This document shows, piece by piece, positions 23,701 through 27,366 of a stretch of 33,733 nt of DNA. The stretch is from CAYRFQ01 sp964423615 (GTDB lineage: Bacteria > Planctomycetota > Planctomycetia > Gemmatales > Gemmataceae), in contig CAYRFQ010000087.1 in the NCBI GenBank assembly GCA_964423615.1, forward strand, positions 1 through 33,733. Direction: 5' to 3'. The notes under the pieces were generated by a model. It searched no databases. It was not told the origin of the DNA and was given only the letters and a program-made list of their open reading frames with translations. Both the position numbers and the translations under genes were made by a program. Every line of letters begins with the position of its first letter. Position 1 is the stretch's first letter.

Positions 23701-26700
23701 CTGGAATACATCAGCAAATACTTCATCGACTGGGGTGATGGTACCCCGATTGTTAGCTTCGATGCCACCGACACCACAAGTACTGCCACATTCACCCACA
23801 ACTATGCCGACAACCAGGCAGGACAGACAACCATTAGCGTGACTGTGCAGGACCAAACCGGCACTTATCCTGTTGGTCGGCCACTTGAGCAATTGCTCTC
23901 CGTTGCTAACGTGGCACCGACCATAGAAAATTTGCTCATCGAACCCGTTTCGGGAACAGCAATGGTCGAAGGGAACACTGCACGGTTAACCGGGAACATA
24001 GTTGATCCCGGCCGATTGGACAGCTTCACTCTGGAAGTAAACTGGGGCGATGGCGATGTAGAAACAATCTCACTCAACAGTGGATCGACAAATTTAAACA
24101 TTCTCCACGAATATAGAAACGATGGCGACTACACAGTTAGCGTTAACCTCATCGACGATGATGGTGATAACGACACTGGAACGGCCATCATAACCGTGAA
24201 CAATGCCGCCCCACGAGGAATGTTATCACTATCCGCAACTGAGGTGACAGAGGGAAGTGAATTCACGCTCACAGGAATCATCAGTGATGTTGGAATCAAT
24301 GACACTTACACTGTCACTATAAACTGGGGTAACGGAGACAGTTCCACGGCCACAGTGCTCGGCAATTCTTTCTCTGCCAGTTATACGTACGAAGATGATG
24401 ACCCAACTGCTACTCTGGTGGACACCTACACCATTACCGCAGCTATCACTGACACAGCTGATTCGTCCAGTGCCACTTCACCAACCATTGATATCGAAGT
24501 GGGCAACTTTGCTCCGCAATTGTTCACTGTGACTAGCAATGCGGACACGATAGCCACGGCAGTGTCACTAGGTGAAGTCGTTACGATCAGTGCTGACTTC
24601 TTTGATTCGGGCGTACTGGACAGTTTCTCCGGATCAGTGGATTGGGGGGATGGGAACATCACAGCCGATCCGACCATTACTTATGACCCGGTCACAAAAA
24701 CTGGCACGATTACCGCAAGCCATGTGTACAGTGTGGAAGACATCTATACAATCGATGTGCAACTGACCGATGATGATAATGGGACGTCTGAAGCCGGGAC
24801 AGTTCTTGCCTTGCTGGGTGATTACTCAAATACTGCTCCAGTTGTGGATGACCAAGTGCTTATGATTGCCGAAGATGCCAGTGATGGTGCCGTAGTCGGC
24901 ACAGTTGCTGTCACTGATCCGGATGCTAGTGACACCTTGATCTTCGACTTGGAACTGCAAAATGAGTTTGCCATCGATGAGCAAACTGGTGTTATCACGG
25001 TTAAATCCGGATCACTGCTCAATGCGGAAACGAACAACGAATATACCCTCACCGTTACCGTTACAGATTTCTTCGGCGCATCCGACTCAGCCACAATCAC
25101 TGTCCGGTTGATTGATGTTAACGAATTCACTCCCACCCTTGGACTCAACGACAACTACTACGAGATCCCCGAATTCACACCGGTCGGTGCGGTCATTGAT
25201 ACGGTGGAAGCCACCGATCTTGATGTCGACAGCGTTATCACGTTTAGCCTGGACCCTGCTATACCGTTTGGCATTGATCCGAGTACTGGTGAAATCACCG
25301 TGATTGACCAGAGCGTACTGGATTTTGCGGTGAATCCGCGGTTTGAGATTGATGTGATTGCCAGGGACAATGGCGGACTAACCGATTCTCAGAAGATCAT
25401 CATTTCACTGATATCATCGGGAAGCCCGGTCAACAACAATGCTCCAACAATTGCAAACCAGCCTTTCCAGATCGACGAGAATCAAACCGCCGTCGGTTCT
25501 GTAATCGCCGCCGACAACGATTTACCATCGGATCAACTCTCCTTTAGCCTTACTGGCAACGGAACCGATGATGCCCACTTCATCATCACCAGTGACGGAA
25601 CTTTGGCGTTCGCAACAGCCCCAGACTATGACATTGCCGGTGATGCCGACGAAGACAATGTGTATGAAGTCGAAGTTAATGTTCAGGATGCGGCGGGAGA
25701 ATCGGCCACAGCCACGATAACCGTTACCGTAAACCCGATCAATGACAATGCCCCGCTACTGACTTCACCATCTACCGCGCAAGTCAGCGAAGGCATCACA
25801 ACCATACAAACCCTCACCGCTACTGATGCTGACCAACCAACGCAAACGCTATCTTACGCCATCACCGGTGGGGCTGATATGACTAGCTTCCAACTCAATG
25901 GCGCAGACCTATCGCTCCTGACCGCCCCCGATTTCGAGAACCCAGGTGATGCCAACACCGATACTATCTACGAAGTTGAGATCACCATCTCTGATAATGA
26001 AGGTTTATCTACCACCGAAACAGTGTCCGTCCAAATCTTGAACGTCAATCCCACCATCACAACCAACCCCAGTCTCATGGGTAGTGTGACCGAAGGAGCC
26101 GCGCTCGCAACAGGGACAGGTTTAACGATTACGGCTACCGACCCCGAAGCCACCCTGGTCTCATTCCAGTTACTCGATGACGCAGGTGGGCGATTTGACA
26201 TTCATCCCGACAGCGGAGAAGTCATAGTGGCGAACAGTGATCTTCTGGATGGCCCGGAATCATATATCATCACCGTCCAAGCAAGCGATGGGTTCGGTGG
26301 TACGGCAACAGCAGAGTATGAACTTTCCGTCCTCAATGCCAACCCACGGATAAATTCACTGAGCATCAGCCCTGTGACAAATGTTCAACTGGGCGATCCC
26401 ATTACGTTAACAGGCAACTATACCGATGCCGGCGTTTTGGATACTCACACCGGCACCGTAGACTGGGGCGACGGTTCGCCGCCCTCGGCAGTGTCACTGG
26501 ATCCGACAACTGGCAGCATCAATGCCAACAATACCTACAGTTTCGCAGGTGACTACACCATCACCGTCACCATCACCGACGACGACGGCGATACCGACAC
26601 ACTCACCACGACGGTTTTCGTGAGCGACACAAATAACTTCACCGTAGAAGGTTCGGACACCAATGATGTCATTTATATTTCTGAACTGGGGGGTAGTATT

Positions 26701-27336
26701 CATTTGAGATCTTCACTCGGTGGCAAGCCATTTGTGAGGGAAACGTATGACGCGAGCGCTTTCGAAGCCATAGAGTTGAACCTAGGAGCGGGTGACGATA
26801 TCGTAATCACCACCAGTAGTGTAACTGTACCGCTTATCGTTGATGGCGGCCCGGGAAATGATCGGCTCTACACCGGGAGCGGAGATGATATCCTTCTTGG
26901 CGGTGCAGGAAACGATATTCTCTATTCAAGGTTCGGGAATGACGTGCTCGTTGGCGGGGATGGTGACGATATTCTCTATGGCCGGGAAAGGAACAATGTT
27001 CTAATTGGGAGCCAAGGTCGTGATGTATTATACGCCTTTGGCGAGTCCAACATTCTCATTGGTGGCTACACGGAATATGACGACAATGTGTCCGCCCTTG
27101 ATGCGTTTCGAAATGTTTGGGCGTCGGCAGACACAGTGACCAATCGAGCCTCGCAACTGCGAAACGGGGTCGGAGGGAATTTGAACGGCCGCAAACTGGC
27201 AGCAAATATTACCGTGTTTGCGGATCAAGAGTCGAACTATTTGCGTGGCCGGTCTGGTCTCAATTGGTATTTCGCCAATGTGGGCCAAGATGTTCTGCCA
27301 TTTCTCTTATCAGGCGAAGAACTTGACGAACTGTAA
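2614..27336 (+). CDS. Giant LEPR-XLL surface/secreted mosaic protein, 8,240 residues
   Basis: One uninterrupted frame covers 24.7 kb (roughly 0.8 MDa). Residues 1-45 are basic, with no hydrophobic signal core, and contain LEPRVLLS at 37-44, the planctomycete LEPR-XLL sorting motif. By approximate residue, the rest comprises: adhesin-like beta repeats (46-890); nine ~60-residue GYDHGF/IGGL repeats (890-1811); beta-helix adhesin repeats (1812-3390); mixed haemagglutinin-like beta repeats (3390-4065); Gly-Asp repeats such as GAGNDTVNV (4070-4650); three ~135-residue beta-sandwich repeats (4650-5060); a Gly-rich region (5190-5620); a propeller-like segment (5905-6240); PKD-like domains (6600-7400); five cadherin-like domains (7406-7910); one PKD domain with WGDG at 7951; RTX repeats (8078-8151); and a C-terminal module. 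There is no enzyme signature, LPXTG, PEP-CTERM or outer-membrane barrel. A calcium-stabilised surface adhesin or matrix protein is the best inference; the ligand is unknown. It lies convergent to the WD40 gene, 29 bp away. Confidence 0.96.
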   Translation: MWPFLRRRSSATKFFRKLNRATPSICQASNHLCVEELEPRVLLSVTPSTTITGDSLEVIFAVDLAPDTTSSGFAADNVFLRTDSDGRLEWAPSNGNYEDVLVDPLTDFTDVMVSVNYSTTANDDFSLLYQNLFDTTFSTLYLEDIWAPGVNIDFNSFAIEVQSNTVISTRTLNGTNPDHLNDASTGDSGTLTLSAPIIEVNSGAQLLTHVKDGDTTNTAGDINLSATAKLDDITSGLIVTPLLPAEVSVTRAKISLDSATLQGKDITLETFSDSSDLFGDEDSPGGWGEPLQEWIGGISLAVGVAVSLATAEVTIDSGQISGENVKLNSHAETDAEATVLTAYGAIGYAQSAPEATIDIKNGAQINATQDLIAETKAGSDIGLNVTQNLIGTSTTVEKYNITLAGAYANIVSSAKVSDDSVINVGSDFTVDVYAEKEHSISSNAAAYGDGTLATALSVAVYDSTLEALIDGTVNVGQDMTVQAELNTFKNDYSALSTVGSGELAAKGLSNRVVGGVFQAFTSAFSRTIPGIGNALNTSTDTNKFGLAASINAGLAFNDVDVRIGPAAQVNVGGDLILRGDVEEFPETSAISFLNSTGGGLEPGAIGTKSQRETGIAGAVVGGYFNNEIDVYIGTDAIVTVGNDLIVESYASVPYHIQWAWDTRTDSFEPARLSTVTDKINYNLGIQNGFFTSWAEAIASAEETAIGVMFNATITDTHNYAYIGNGAQVTVGGDLQVIAETKVDTVNFVGSPIFLFNATPGQGVGTAFMVTGYVNDTTAKINADAVIQAGSLLVFANNRSQNIGIAVQGGLFDGGDSFNGAFTGNFVDNRTVAKISSSVDITLGTGQVAVPLSFDKVSQDDTTLNTSVPQFNPTEQYDDNQTLLRVDVDNETITLPYDHGLVTGDPVYYDSFGGTDIGGLTSGTVYIAIVDEEQPAMLQLAENSTDALAGEFIELDLDDLDGIADEFHSLYPGIDPTLDGVVDTQTNEINVGFEHRLISGQPVIYKRRSGDDIGGLTNGETYYVIVTGPQTFQLASSSGKAVDADVNNSTADVIGLSSGGAGDRHAFLPIAYDSVSLLDPLRVLDSNNDGDITTADEYVTGFNSVASTNEEIPSVTTVQTNQTLLVLAEDNTEIYTGTGAITKTQSNGAGLSISVNVIKRKTESFIGEEIQSLGSFAPGLGIHETDLIVLDYNHGFSVGDEVSYTSGSDIIVGGLRDRGIYVVTEVVDDRSFRIGRTTAEATATFTATDVNDADGKWTIDLGYNHGFQIGDAVQYNVSDPDAAIGGLQPGETYYVIQVDDTKIALSDNIDGVANETQFLFSPNTDVFEDQIYFGFEHGLEEDQPVLYRSNGGTEIGGLTDGLYYFVELVDDDKAIKLKTTFDIDVALDVTEATGIGHTLQPGFYSGAVTTTGTEFRHTIDLGYNHNLETGDAVRVYNGDFDNLANDTRYYAIVIDETTIALATTEDEANAGRTRFFDTSDLLDNGDASDSTKFDTIDVYTDHGYVDGDRLLYLQNGSTDIGLTDGSIYTVRLLNASTSLDIPASKFQLLDNSGNLIELTNSDDQDFGAFINLGVRENLAIDPIYTDPAFIIRDSRIELDADSTTTEDHSLRLSLDPSTTYQETHGFGYNFDPTSALSDVDDNAADDTIDLGYDHNFSAGQTVIYSSGQGIGISGLNEGQVYYVRLVDGSATKIQLTETISQALQITDDPEILEFNASESTGSNHIIASVLRPIPTVDTVSDIIDFGQLHGLADGDQIVYDAGGGTEIGGLTDGDTYTVIRVDGQRIQLSLSQLNPSPINLDSAAATGQAHRFVEAGSNNTANIDADGNIGVAAANTGQIIAITVAGTVAKSSSTERFTGGGWSGQSTRENPGDSYGGGINFSGTVAVNVMADYTRAEIENSDIIGAGNLFVNAMNDTQIYMGAGAVVSATVEDSLGVGSVGIAGSVVVNVIASTTEALIDDSIINVGGDVDMASDTTGLVLGVAVSGARASGRLTGGGTIAINVVAQNTIAKVDDSLISAGGSVFVTADNTASIDAVAGTLVANLDDGNGGLDSGSGSTLSAGFAIGINIISNDLGDGGTLATVTDSTVSAGGNIMIAAATVSAIRAIALGVAFNAGGTSGSANAAGLSLGANVISTKTRASARGKRTTKGFSAGGSFTVTAEDRSDLFSGSGGAGISRNKGLSGGSSNSVGIALSFNTVTTDIKADVTNTKVSADSLTIEADSNGDITAIGVGGAKADDFALAGQITINWTDQRVRAFSKNSTITVAGDGGDVNILATNESQIFSVAGALSVATDDGSNAIGAALSLNLINDITKAYIDNSSVEAVDGSIIVHANSLGEILTIATGIASGQNIGVAGSISVAVLSNVVEAYIVDSGVTADRNLYVYALQDGKIDSYGGSLGLSFQKNGAGGALSINVIENTTKAYIGSSTVMAKANDNETFTVNNWDEAGDVSTEDVSGLAVIASSAEDLEFYAVTAGVGFGGSGVALNITPAFLYDTTYAYIQDSDVNSATEQGQDVIVRAHQDSDFYVLVGQAAVSKDASVGIAAGGMFVATDTQAWISDTDSSDGYATVYAGQNVDVRAVTKTKLDTLMLGLTFSVQKFAGAGSVDLVVIDNTNRAYIAQMDVFAGDDLNVLAYDRLEMERLLGGVNLTLTTGAGGGTFMSISNTSSNEARLVNTVANVTDDTAVKAITTTRAEDISGISLSVGLKGGFNGVFAWYISKTDTVAVIESDTRASQINQDPNYAGDTQTVTVYAEDDLVVSGIMGGLAAGGIAGVGGNLLWVHVQNTVDAHIGDRTLINAVSDVTVESNSVKDITTWAGGLGVGLGGGFFGTFIITTIGSGVAPNLTGDINDDVRGKVSEAMEAALDISALATSRRPTEVSDSVNENTTTFDDQGTIDRSTQDVAAYIGNDVVLAIGGNLTIDAKETVTYEARAGSVGLAVGGGLGGSVVINQINTITQAYVGDRTVVAVAGDIDISATADETVDISAIAGGGSVGFSLGAQYSRSDLWSTQQAGLGQDVQVLFADEVSIDASHTRDALVFGGGAGLGGLAAGASFSVVDMQGQTEAFINQRTVLGQVDANGDVTGQIGSLTVTASSTVTRADTNAPALVAGIVAGVAGSEATSRIESEIITTIGSGVEAYASGAVVFQTETDQDAEAISVGVGISAGANFGVSTAEAIISPTVETRVRSEITIVADSITIQSMHNMFSTGVEKSGQAYAEATASGGALLLGLNGSVANSYVEAVVGVSLGDTMLIAESGNVNIRSRSNNDGYADGDGTGGGFIGVGLQTADIFLTTQNTIDVDDDATIISDNGNVIIQAESVEDVFADVRSASGGFIAVAEGRSEIDAEHTTTVTVGNNVYIEAENNVRLKAVTDTVLENKVEAVSTAGGALPTSDTDINYAGPGDVAVIRTDVGRFTEIKGGTIDILAEFETLDLKTDATSEASAFGTDSDATARINAVTNADVQIAAGARLDGLQRITLKADHTDVSMDAFARGASVIKGRGSVFGTSDAEATIDWTGASQITTLDSYDVEEADGTITTIDADNTLITKVLNLSALVDSDLSDVDAFAEEVGPTEISRDPVSSETFQVNRIIDLNSNIVQLVAEDPILVIDRNGNLESQNIIEYTETDTTITVEDIVNVGSLGGEVNITVNTTNQDTEMTDSRVLTGDSTFTFQTGYDEVIITNESAKTLILQNMDVNQEAATFTDLVNISSADVNDLTTTDETEPGTTSIEVTSAGDVVIAGFIENTYGITNIYAGGDITMEATFQLNSSEISNLNAGTLSQDVLDAFTNNSRGLSNPSVSVVVSGSRWKITDDNEDTYFIVAEATSLDVQFAPGSATVRGIESLETILTTSAGGIGTSAFGVQSFASTEGEETTITITASSDIHLEHTGGDLKTNVIQSTAGNVVISSEDSIFDALTNETANIIGGTITLESTSGALGTSANALEIATSATSVALTAFAKDDLYLTEVGSDLTITEVRSSTGDVVLTVKDVDRSGQNLFINAGQLIKADEGAVTISVGDDFELALGGAVEAKDTIDFLFDSDGLDSALGSVAEFNGTLKPGNDAEVTITGGKDADTIYFRKLATTIPVTISTGEGADTIDIGTTDNVLSLIQDTFKIDAGEETDANEDANTTDVVILNDGGSTTPRKLSFGATTTTFDAVLTGFTGDILYAGVENLTLNLGDKRDNVTFAFTPEGTATTVKLGAGNDTVNVSSISRLLTTIQGKINLEGENGTDQLTIDNFADSTANSGTLSRSLLNGFGMGTTDDDGIGFGGFEAVAVSLGTGADSLTITGTSAPVNLDLNSGDDTVAISGDIAEFEVDLDVIGKAGDADELAINFTEASIFTLDSTTITSTLGTGQIHYSNVAFISATLSDAPDFVQINDTGASLDMNTGGGSDTVTVTALSSTSTIDLGSDSDTDSLTLNGTSASLDLYGNFSGIDSLVVDLSETTNAVKGGRIDDTSSGVLSNITEGVVTIDGFTNLNLLMGTGNDNLIVDAGVGLAGTKITIDGGASNDSVDIFTISDTTVVNGGDDDDVVNIYIDGFPTENQFTDLGLDVETLAIHNTTSTVSTDWSYIDAKLTVDNNGTVLTVIDDLLGLEQINLLAGAGTNTLIVGTDTLSDVTGSINGNGVVETRVGISFDSLGSTPQTSYIEDVFTFTTNSSFVGNNGTLVGTTDPTTVTMTSSDSIPFDLLTITVIDSRSGDVSLTVTGTSGVDGSTISETVTYTATGSAQELTFTSLQDVTDVSWNLPSGLQMEELLAGSRETGAGNVELDFGSIVLSAGESVTYAQSQIAMDFEHVVDGTSSYTEDNLQLTTTGTFVRDEFDGRSVTTTADGETFTLQAANGGGLVFYSLRLGNTTSTAKTVTFIATTLNGATIDIPVTVPATSDLTLYQNEFLSLNEVLTSLSWNMDTGILVDTVNAVNRVQSGLEFDEFSGNVVEEQGYRIFSTLSLRGLAIPNAIVPQTNQEQTITALNGRPFTLEAIDFSHLNSSSPDINLTFFATTATGEDVRETISFAGQSGFTTVPFTNLKEVTSITFRNTSGFGLLLKNMQLSQGLLESVTASNMPTPVPTATANTAQDIVFLTDTGELQVDGTIVTDLNGTPFTVEYLDASENVVANPAADEQYLVRYTFQGNLIIPDDSTVSGRGRHAISVHVENNAAIGSGVFFDFAGTSAEVVNDELVAGVAGPGGGAGGGGGDGGNGGSGGAGGSGGDGGNGGAGGAAYFDGNAFRDIIFDGQDGTGGEAGSRGGSANSGLSGTEGSDGTDGFNQGLGGDGGGIGEGQKIGGGGSAGDRPPRSAAGSGGDGGDSRTYGQNRDSGDPGTAPTDVDGDLDGSLGFDGFDGEAGTGGQNKGTGTTISGGGGGAGGSGGGGGGGGTGGSGGGGGGAGGGGGAKQTAGSPQSGGGGGAGGGGGGGGDGGDGGAGADGGAGGGGGGAFEIVVNGVLVVSEDTVFDASGGAGMAGRGGAGGAGGTGGGGGGTGGFYIFDTDIGLYYQGDRLGPNEIAVGAPGGAFGNNVSPTGGGSGRIGEDGSRPSTDGRAGDSFAEGFTGQGGVGGEGVSGSSGGSGANGGQGEADRGGNGGSGADGGDGGDGANGGDGGRGGAGAGGAGGTIKIFASSLQVARSGSDPLVTVLTAGGLGSDHSTTTEDGERGRILLGDNDRPNINDRELVQSDINSSFIDDFSGPVDVNPFLSGDLGGGEAVPYIPNLVGGAQVYGFLNDIDATIIDSLDFDLQTSNVVDAPPEDALVAVYRVDVGNLDDLGLTNNPSDFDFLGYQWIFVMNLTEMNLGTPQISIGIHSNNDTTNSSLHDLTYDGIADDIPQTLTALNAGTIWATLIPIDDGSETVRINMTINGDTSTQGSIIPLDNAELGRDEALYITAVRPNTLADFGAEPIINDFSGFSSISTGVSGEIYAVAADRNALLVIDGTDFRLKQVFEETYDGLRGIDIIRDVVASDDGEHVYLLTDGDMIIMSRDATTGLLDFSAQQELTDTDLGIPEARDVVIEKLLSNPFSGGGAALVSYEDVFTTETEQAIILYLRNSDTGQLDVLNSDSSFRRQPAENTGVYLDVADANGTLFVLAENGLYAYENFLLIFQDSVDAASAEFTGARSLIATTNHVHVLNESDNSVVSFTFDASTDTLTLLQKVKDEENGVSGLRAPVSAVESADGKYLYVTGRESDAVSVINLDGAGSQAQTIRNNAAGVANLVRPVDITNTAARNSLITATLGDDITQGGLVSLGFVSGLGNALLERHGPDDSVATLQVFPEPFGEIEGIISTWRFSPSPTSIRDVGTGNVTPVLLDLQSDGTWRITAIGTPRRPDFSFGELVVEYDFGLVSGDPLISAKYFGWLTTTGPTQGLESGLAYDEGGQEIFRLDLNSGTFETGGVFTTETTVSRTYSIQASLDILASSDAVRAQFLNIDSLIVSTGGGDDALTIDSTPGPNVTSLTVDSGAAADQVILYDLAPTTTVNLGEGADNAQLSTAADGTVDINGDSGHDTIALVQVGANTNTTFRGQDDNDTFEIAGNKLSSGTTTTVHGGDPTDASADPGDTLNFNPADDTLPISPSDGPQSGSIGIDQPQFGQVDFFSIEDVNIDSGPVFEIANFNPTIAEGEELVLSITLPNVPQNNLDGEVVWDFPGMGGNPTGTDLNISWSDLKALYGINDGDQDFKISVSATNNRGFTTTEVLTLSVTDTPPEITISADNNAEVGTEYSINYVANEFGTDTVERWFINWGDGSDLQELGAGINDAKHIYQTPGDYTITVGVVDSNSTPAIANSNSHNVSVSVNAKTISAGGPYTIEEGQPLTLVATVVGHYTTIEWSVNGDATFGDANGLTATLDWENDLAGLGVNNSGSNLPITVKVTYPNGDTVTNSTTLDILNVAPTASIATDVLSTGIPEGLGSGSQYNIMLNNITDPASGDMTAGLTYHIDFGADGIIDVTGTTTTNMTGAILIPGNWTGSDGLRQDGVIPIKGIIEDQDGGLNEYFTFIQVNDVAPTVTLSGADTATEGDTYSLTISATDPGLEYISKYFIDWGDGTPIVSFDATDTTSTATFTHNYADNQAGQTTISVTVQDQTGTYPVGRPLEQLLSVANVAPTIENLLIEPVSGTAMVEGNTARLTGNIVDPGRLDSFTLEVNWGDGDVETISLNSGSTNLNILHEYRNDGDYTVSVNLIDDDGDNDTGTAIITVNNAAPRGMLSLSATEVTEGSEFTLTGIISDVGINDTYTVTINWGNGDSSTATVLGNSFSASYTYEDDDPTATLVDTYTITAAITDTADSSSATSPTIDIEVGNFAPQLFTVTSNADTIATAVSLGEVVTISADFFDSGVLDSFSGSVDWGDGNITADPTITYDPVTKTGTITASHVYSVEDIYTIDVQLTDDDNGTSEAGTVLALLGDYSNTAPVVDDQVLMIAEDASDGAVVGTVAVTDPDASDTLIFDLELQNEFAIDEQTGVITVKSGSLLNAETNNEYTLTVTVTDFFGASDSATITVRLIDVNEFTPTLGLNDNYYEIPEFTPVGAVIDTVEATDLDVDSVITFSLDPAIPFGIDPSTGEITVIDQSVLDFAVNPRFEIDVIARDNGGLTDSQKIIISLISSGSPVNNNAPTIANQPFQIDENQTAVGSVIAADNDLPSDQLSFSLTGNGTDDAHFIITSDGTLAFATAPDYDIAGDADEDNVYEVEVNVQDAAGESATATITVTVNPINDNAPLLTSPSTAQVSEGITTIQTLTATDADQPTQTLSYAITGGADMTSFQLNGADLSLLTAPDFENPGDANTDTIYEVEITISDNEGLSTTETVSVQILNVNPTITTNPSLMGSVTEGAALATGTGLTITATDPEATLVSFQLLDDAGGRFDIHPDSGEVIVANSDLLDGPESYIITVQASDGFGGTATAEYELSVLNANPRINSLSISPVTNVQLGDPITLTGNYTDAGVLDTHTGTVDWGDGSPPSAVSLDPTTGSINANNTYSFAGDYTITVTITDDDGDTDTLTTTVFVSDTNNFTVEGSDTNDVIYISELGGSIHLRSSLGGKPFVRETYDASAFEAIELNLGAGDDIVITTSSVTVPLIVDGGPGNDRLYTGSGDDILLGGAGNDILYSRFGNDVLVGGDGDDILYGRERNNVLIGSQGRDVLYAFGESNILIGGYTEYDDNVSALDAFRNVWASADTVTNRASQLRNGVGGNLNGRKLAANITVFADQESNYLRGRSGLNWYFANVGQDVLPFLLSGEELDEL
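5281..8047 (+). repeat. Nine ~60-residue GYDHGF/IGGL repeats within the giant protein
   Basis: Copies begin near 5281, 5575, 6172, 6380, 6594, 6860, 7085, 7547 and 7835. Each has I-D-x-G-[YF]-[DNE]-H-[GN], then G-D/Q-x-V-x-Y, then IGGL-x-x-G-x-x-YYV, then a V-D-x-x-x-I-x-L strand, often closed by a helix-like TSQAL tail. Spacers differ: one holds an EF-hand-like loop near 5863, and a longer one lies at about 7270-7540. Such repeats occur in large bacterial surface proteins, but I know no function for the unit. Confidence 0.85.
5863..5898 (+). other. EF-hand/dockerin-like calcium loop
   Basis: Residues 1084-1095 read DSNNDGDITTAD. Acidic or Asn side chains sit at positions 1, 3 and 5, Gly at 6, Ile at 8 and Asp at 12, as in a canonical 12-residue EF-hand loop. 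It lies between copies 2 and 3 of the GYDHGF repeat. A single loop without a paired helix is weak evidence, but it fits other calcium motifs in the protein. Confidence 0.5.
8050..12790 (+). repeat. Beta-helix adhesin repeat array in the giant protein
   Basis: About fifteen or more degenerate units of roughly 70-100 residues follow the scheme A-[YE]-I-x-x-S-x-V-x-A-G-G-x-[LV]-x-V-x-A, then a spacer and a glycine/alanine-rich strand such as GAAGALSINVI. Examples are near 8290, 8470, 8640, 9560, 9870, 10460, 10970, 11330 and 11490. The pattern fits a right-handed beta-helix stalk, as in filamentous haemagglutinin-type adhesins. Copy number is approximate, because the units are strongly diverged. 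Confidence 0.75.
14821..16560 (+). repeat. Gly-Asp calcium-type repeats, internal block
   Basis: Recurring motifs such as GGKDADTIYF, GEGADTIDIG, GAGNDTVNVSS, GTGADSLTI, NSGDDTVAI, GTGNDNLIV and GGDDDDVVNI resemble single or spaced RTX-type turns carried on beta strands rather than a tight nonapeptide array. They probably bind calcium and stiffen this part. A shorter similar group lies at about 21910-22200. Confidence 0.65.
16561..17800 (+). repeat. Three tandem ~135-residue beta-sandwich repeats
   Basis: Units begin near 16575, 17040 and 17455. Each runs from Y-x-E-D or E-Q-G-Y, through a loop, to a strand series ending in F-T-x-L-x-x-V-[TL]-S-[IVL]-x-[FW]-x, for example FTSLQDVTDVSW, FLSLNEVLTSLSW and FTNLKEVTSITF. 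The layout resembles jelly-roll modules found in many exported PEP-CTERM-type proteins. That comparison is from memory, and no ligand can be named. Confidence 0.55.
18181..19470 (+). repeat. Glycine-rich PE_PGRS-like region of the giant protein
   Basis: Residues about 5190-5620 are dominated by GGAGG, GGDGGNGG, GGSGG and GGGGG runs, broken by short beta-strand pieces such as AFEIVVNGVLVVSEDTVFD and FYIFDTDIGLYY. At DNA level there are many GGTGGC/GGCGGT units and at least one perfect 21-base direct repeat (18223-18243 and 18268-18288, period 45 bases). The opposite strand gives long proline-rich open frames that are not genes. The region may form polyglycine-II-like sheets, but that is inference. 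Confidence 0.85.
20326..21340 (+). other. Beta-propeller-like domain inside the giant protein
   Basis: Residues about 5905-6240 contain blade-like units: GEIYAVAADRNALLVID, VVASDDGEHVYLLTDGD, LFVLAENGLYAYEN, SLIATTNHVHVLNESDNSV and SADGKYLYVTGRESDAVSV. The S-x-D-G-x-x-[VL]-Y-[VL] pattern is that of lactonase/YVTN-type propellers. I count five to seven blades; the first and last are unclear. Such domains in surface proteins usually bind other proteins or glycans. Confidence 0.6.
22430..24815 (+). repeat. PKD-like domain array
   Basis: Ig-like PKD domains are marked by W-G-[DN]-G in strand D: residues 6740, 7040, 7144, 7238 and 7344 (codons near 22831, 23731, 24043, 24325 and 24643). A sixth lies after the cadherin block at residue 7951 (26464). 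Typical closing strands such as Y-x-x-[PD]-G-D-Y-T-[IV]-x-V follow several of them. Two neighbouring units near 22440 and 23000 have the fold pattern without WGDG. These are spacer or adhesive modules in exported proteins. Confidence 0.85.
24829..26350 (+). repeat. Five cadherin-like domains
   Basis: Units start near 24829, 25126, 25435, 25756 and 26056. They share a calcium-site scheme: N-x-A-P at the joins, an early [IV]-x-E, A-x-D-x-D in the middle, F-x-I-x-x-x-x-G-x-[IL] and a closing [YF]-x-[IVL]-x-V-x-[AV]-x-D. NNAP and NDNAP linkers are clear at the third and fourth joins. They should form a calcium-rigidified rod ahead of the RTX region. Confidence 0.85.
26845..27066 (+). repeat. RTX nonapeptide calcium-binding repeats
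   Basis: Residues about 8078-8151 hold eight G-G-x-G-x-D-x-L-x-type units, including GGPGNDRLY, GSGDDILL, GGAGNDILY, GGDGDDILY and the degenerate GSQGRDVLY and GESNILIGG. The first units keep the calcium Asp/Asn residues and the last two have lost some. Such repeats fold on calcium outside the cell and are often next to type I secretion signals. Confidence 0.9.
27067..27333 (+). other. C-terminal module after the RTX repeats
   Basis: The last 89 residues read like a folded end module: ALDAFRNVWASADTVTNR, then LNGRKLAANITVFADQESNY, then LRGRSGLNWYFANVGQDVLP, and an acidic tail EELDEL. Similar A-x-x-x-x-W / TV-x-x-D / L-x-G-x-x-G-x-[DN]-W-[YF] endings occur after RTX repeats in other planctomycete proteins as I recall. 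It could be a secretion or attachment signal; this is inference. Confidence 0.5.
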
Positions 27337-27348
27337 AGTATTTCTTGC

Positions 27349-27366
27349 AGTTACTTGCGTGTAACT
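27349..27366. terminator. Weak hairpin between convergent genes
   Basis: AGTTAC (27349-27354) and GTAACT (27361-27366) form a perfect 6-bp stem with a 6-base loop in the 29-bp gap between the giant and WD40 genes. There is no T tract on either side, so it is at best a weak bidirectional terminator. Confidence 0.3.
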
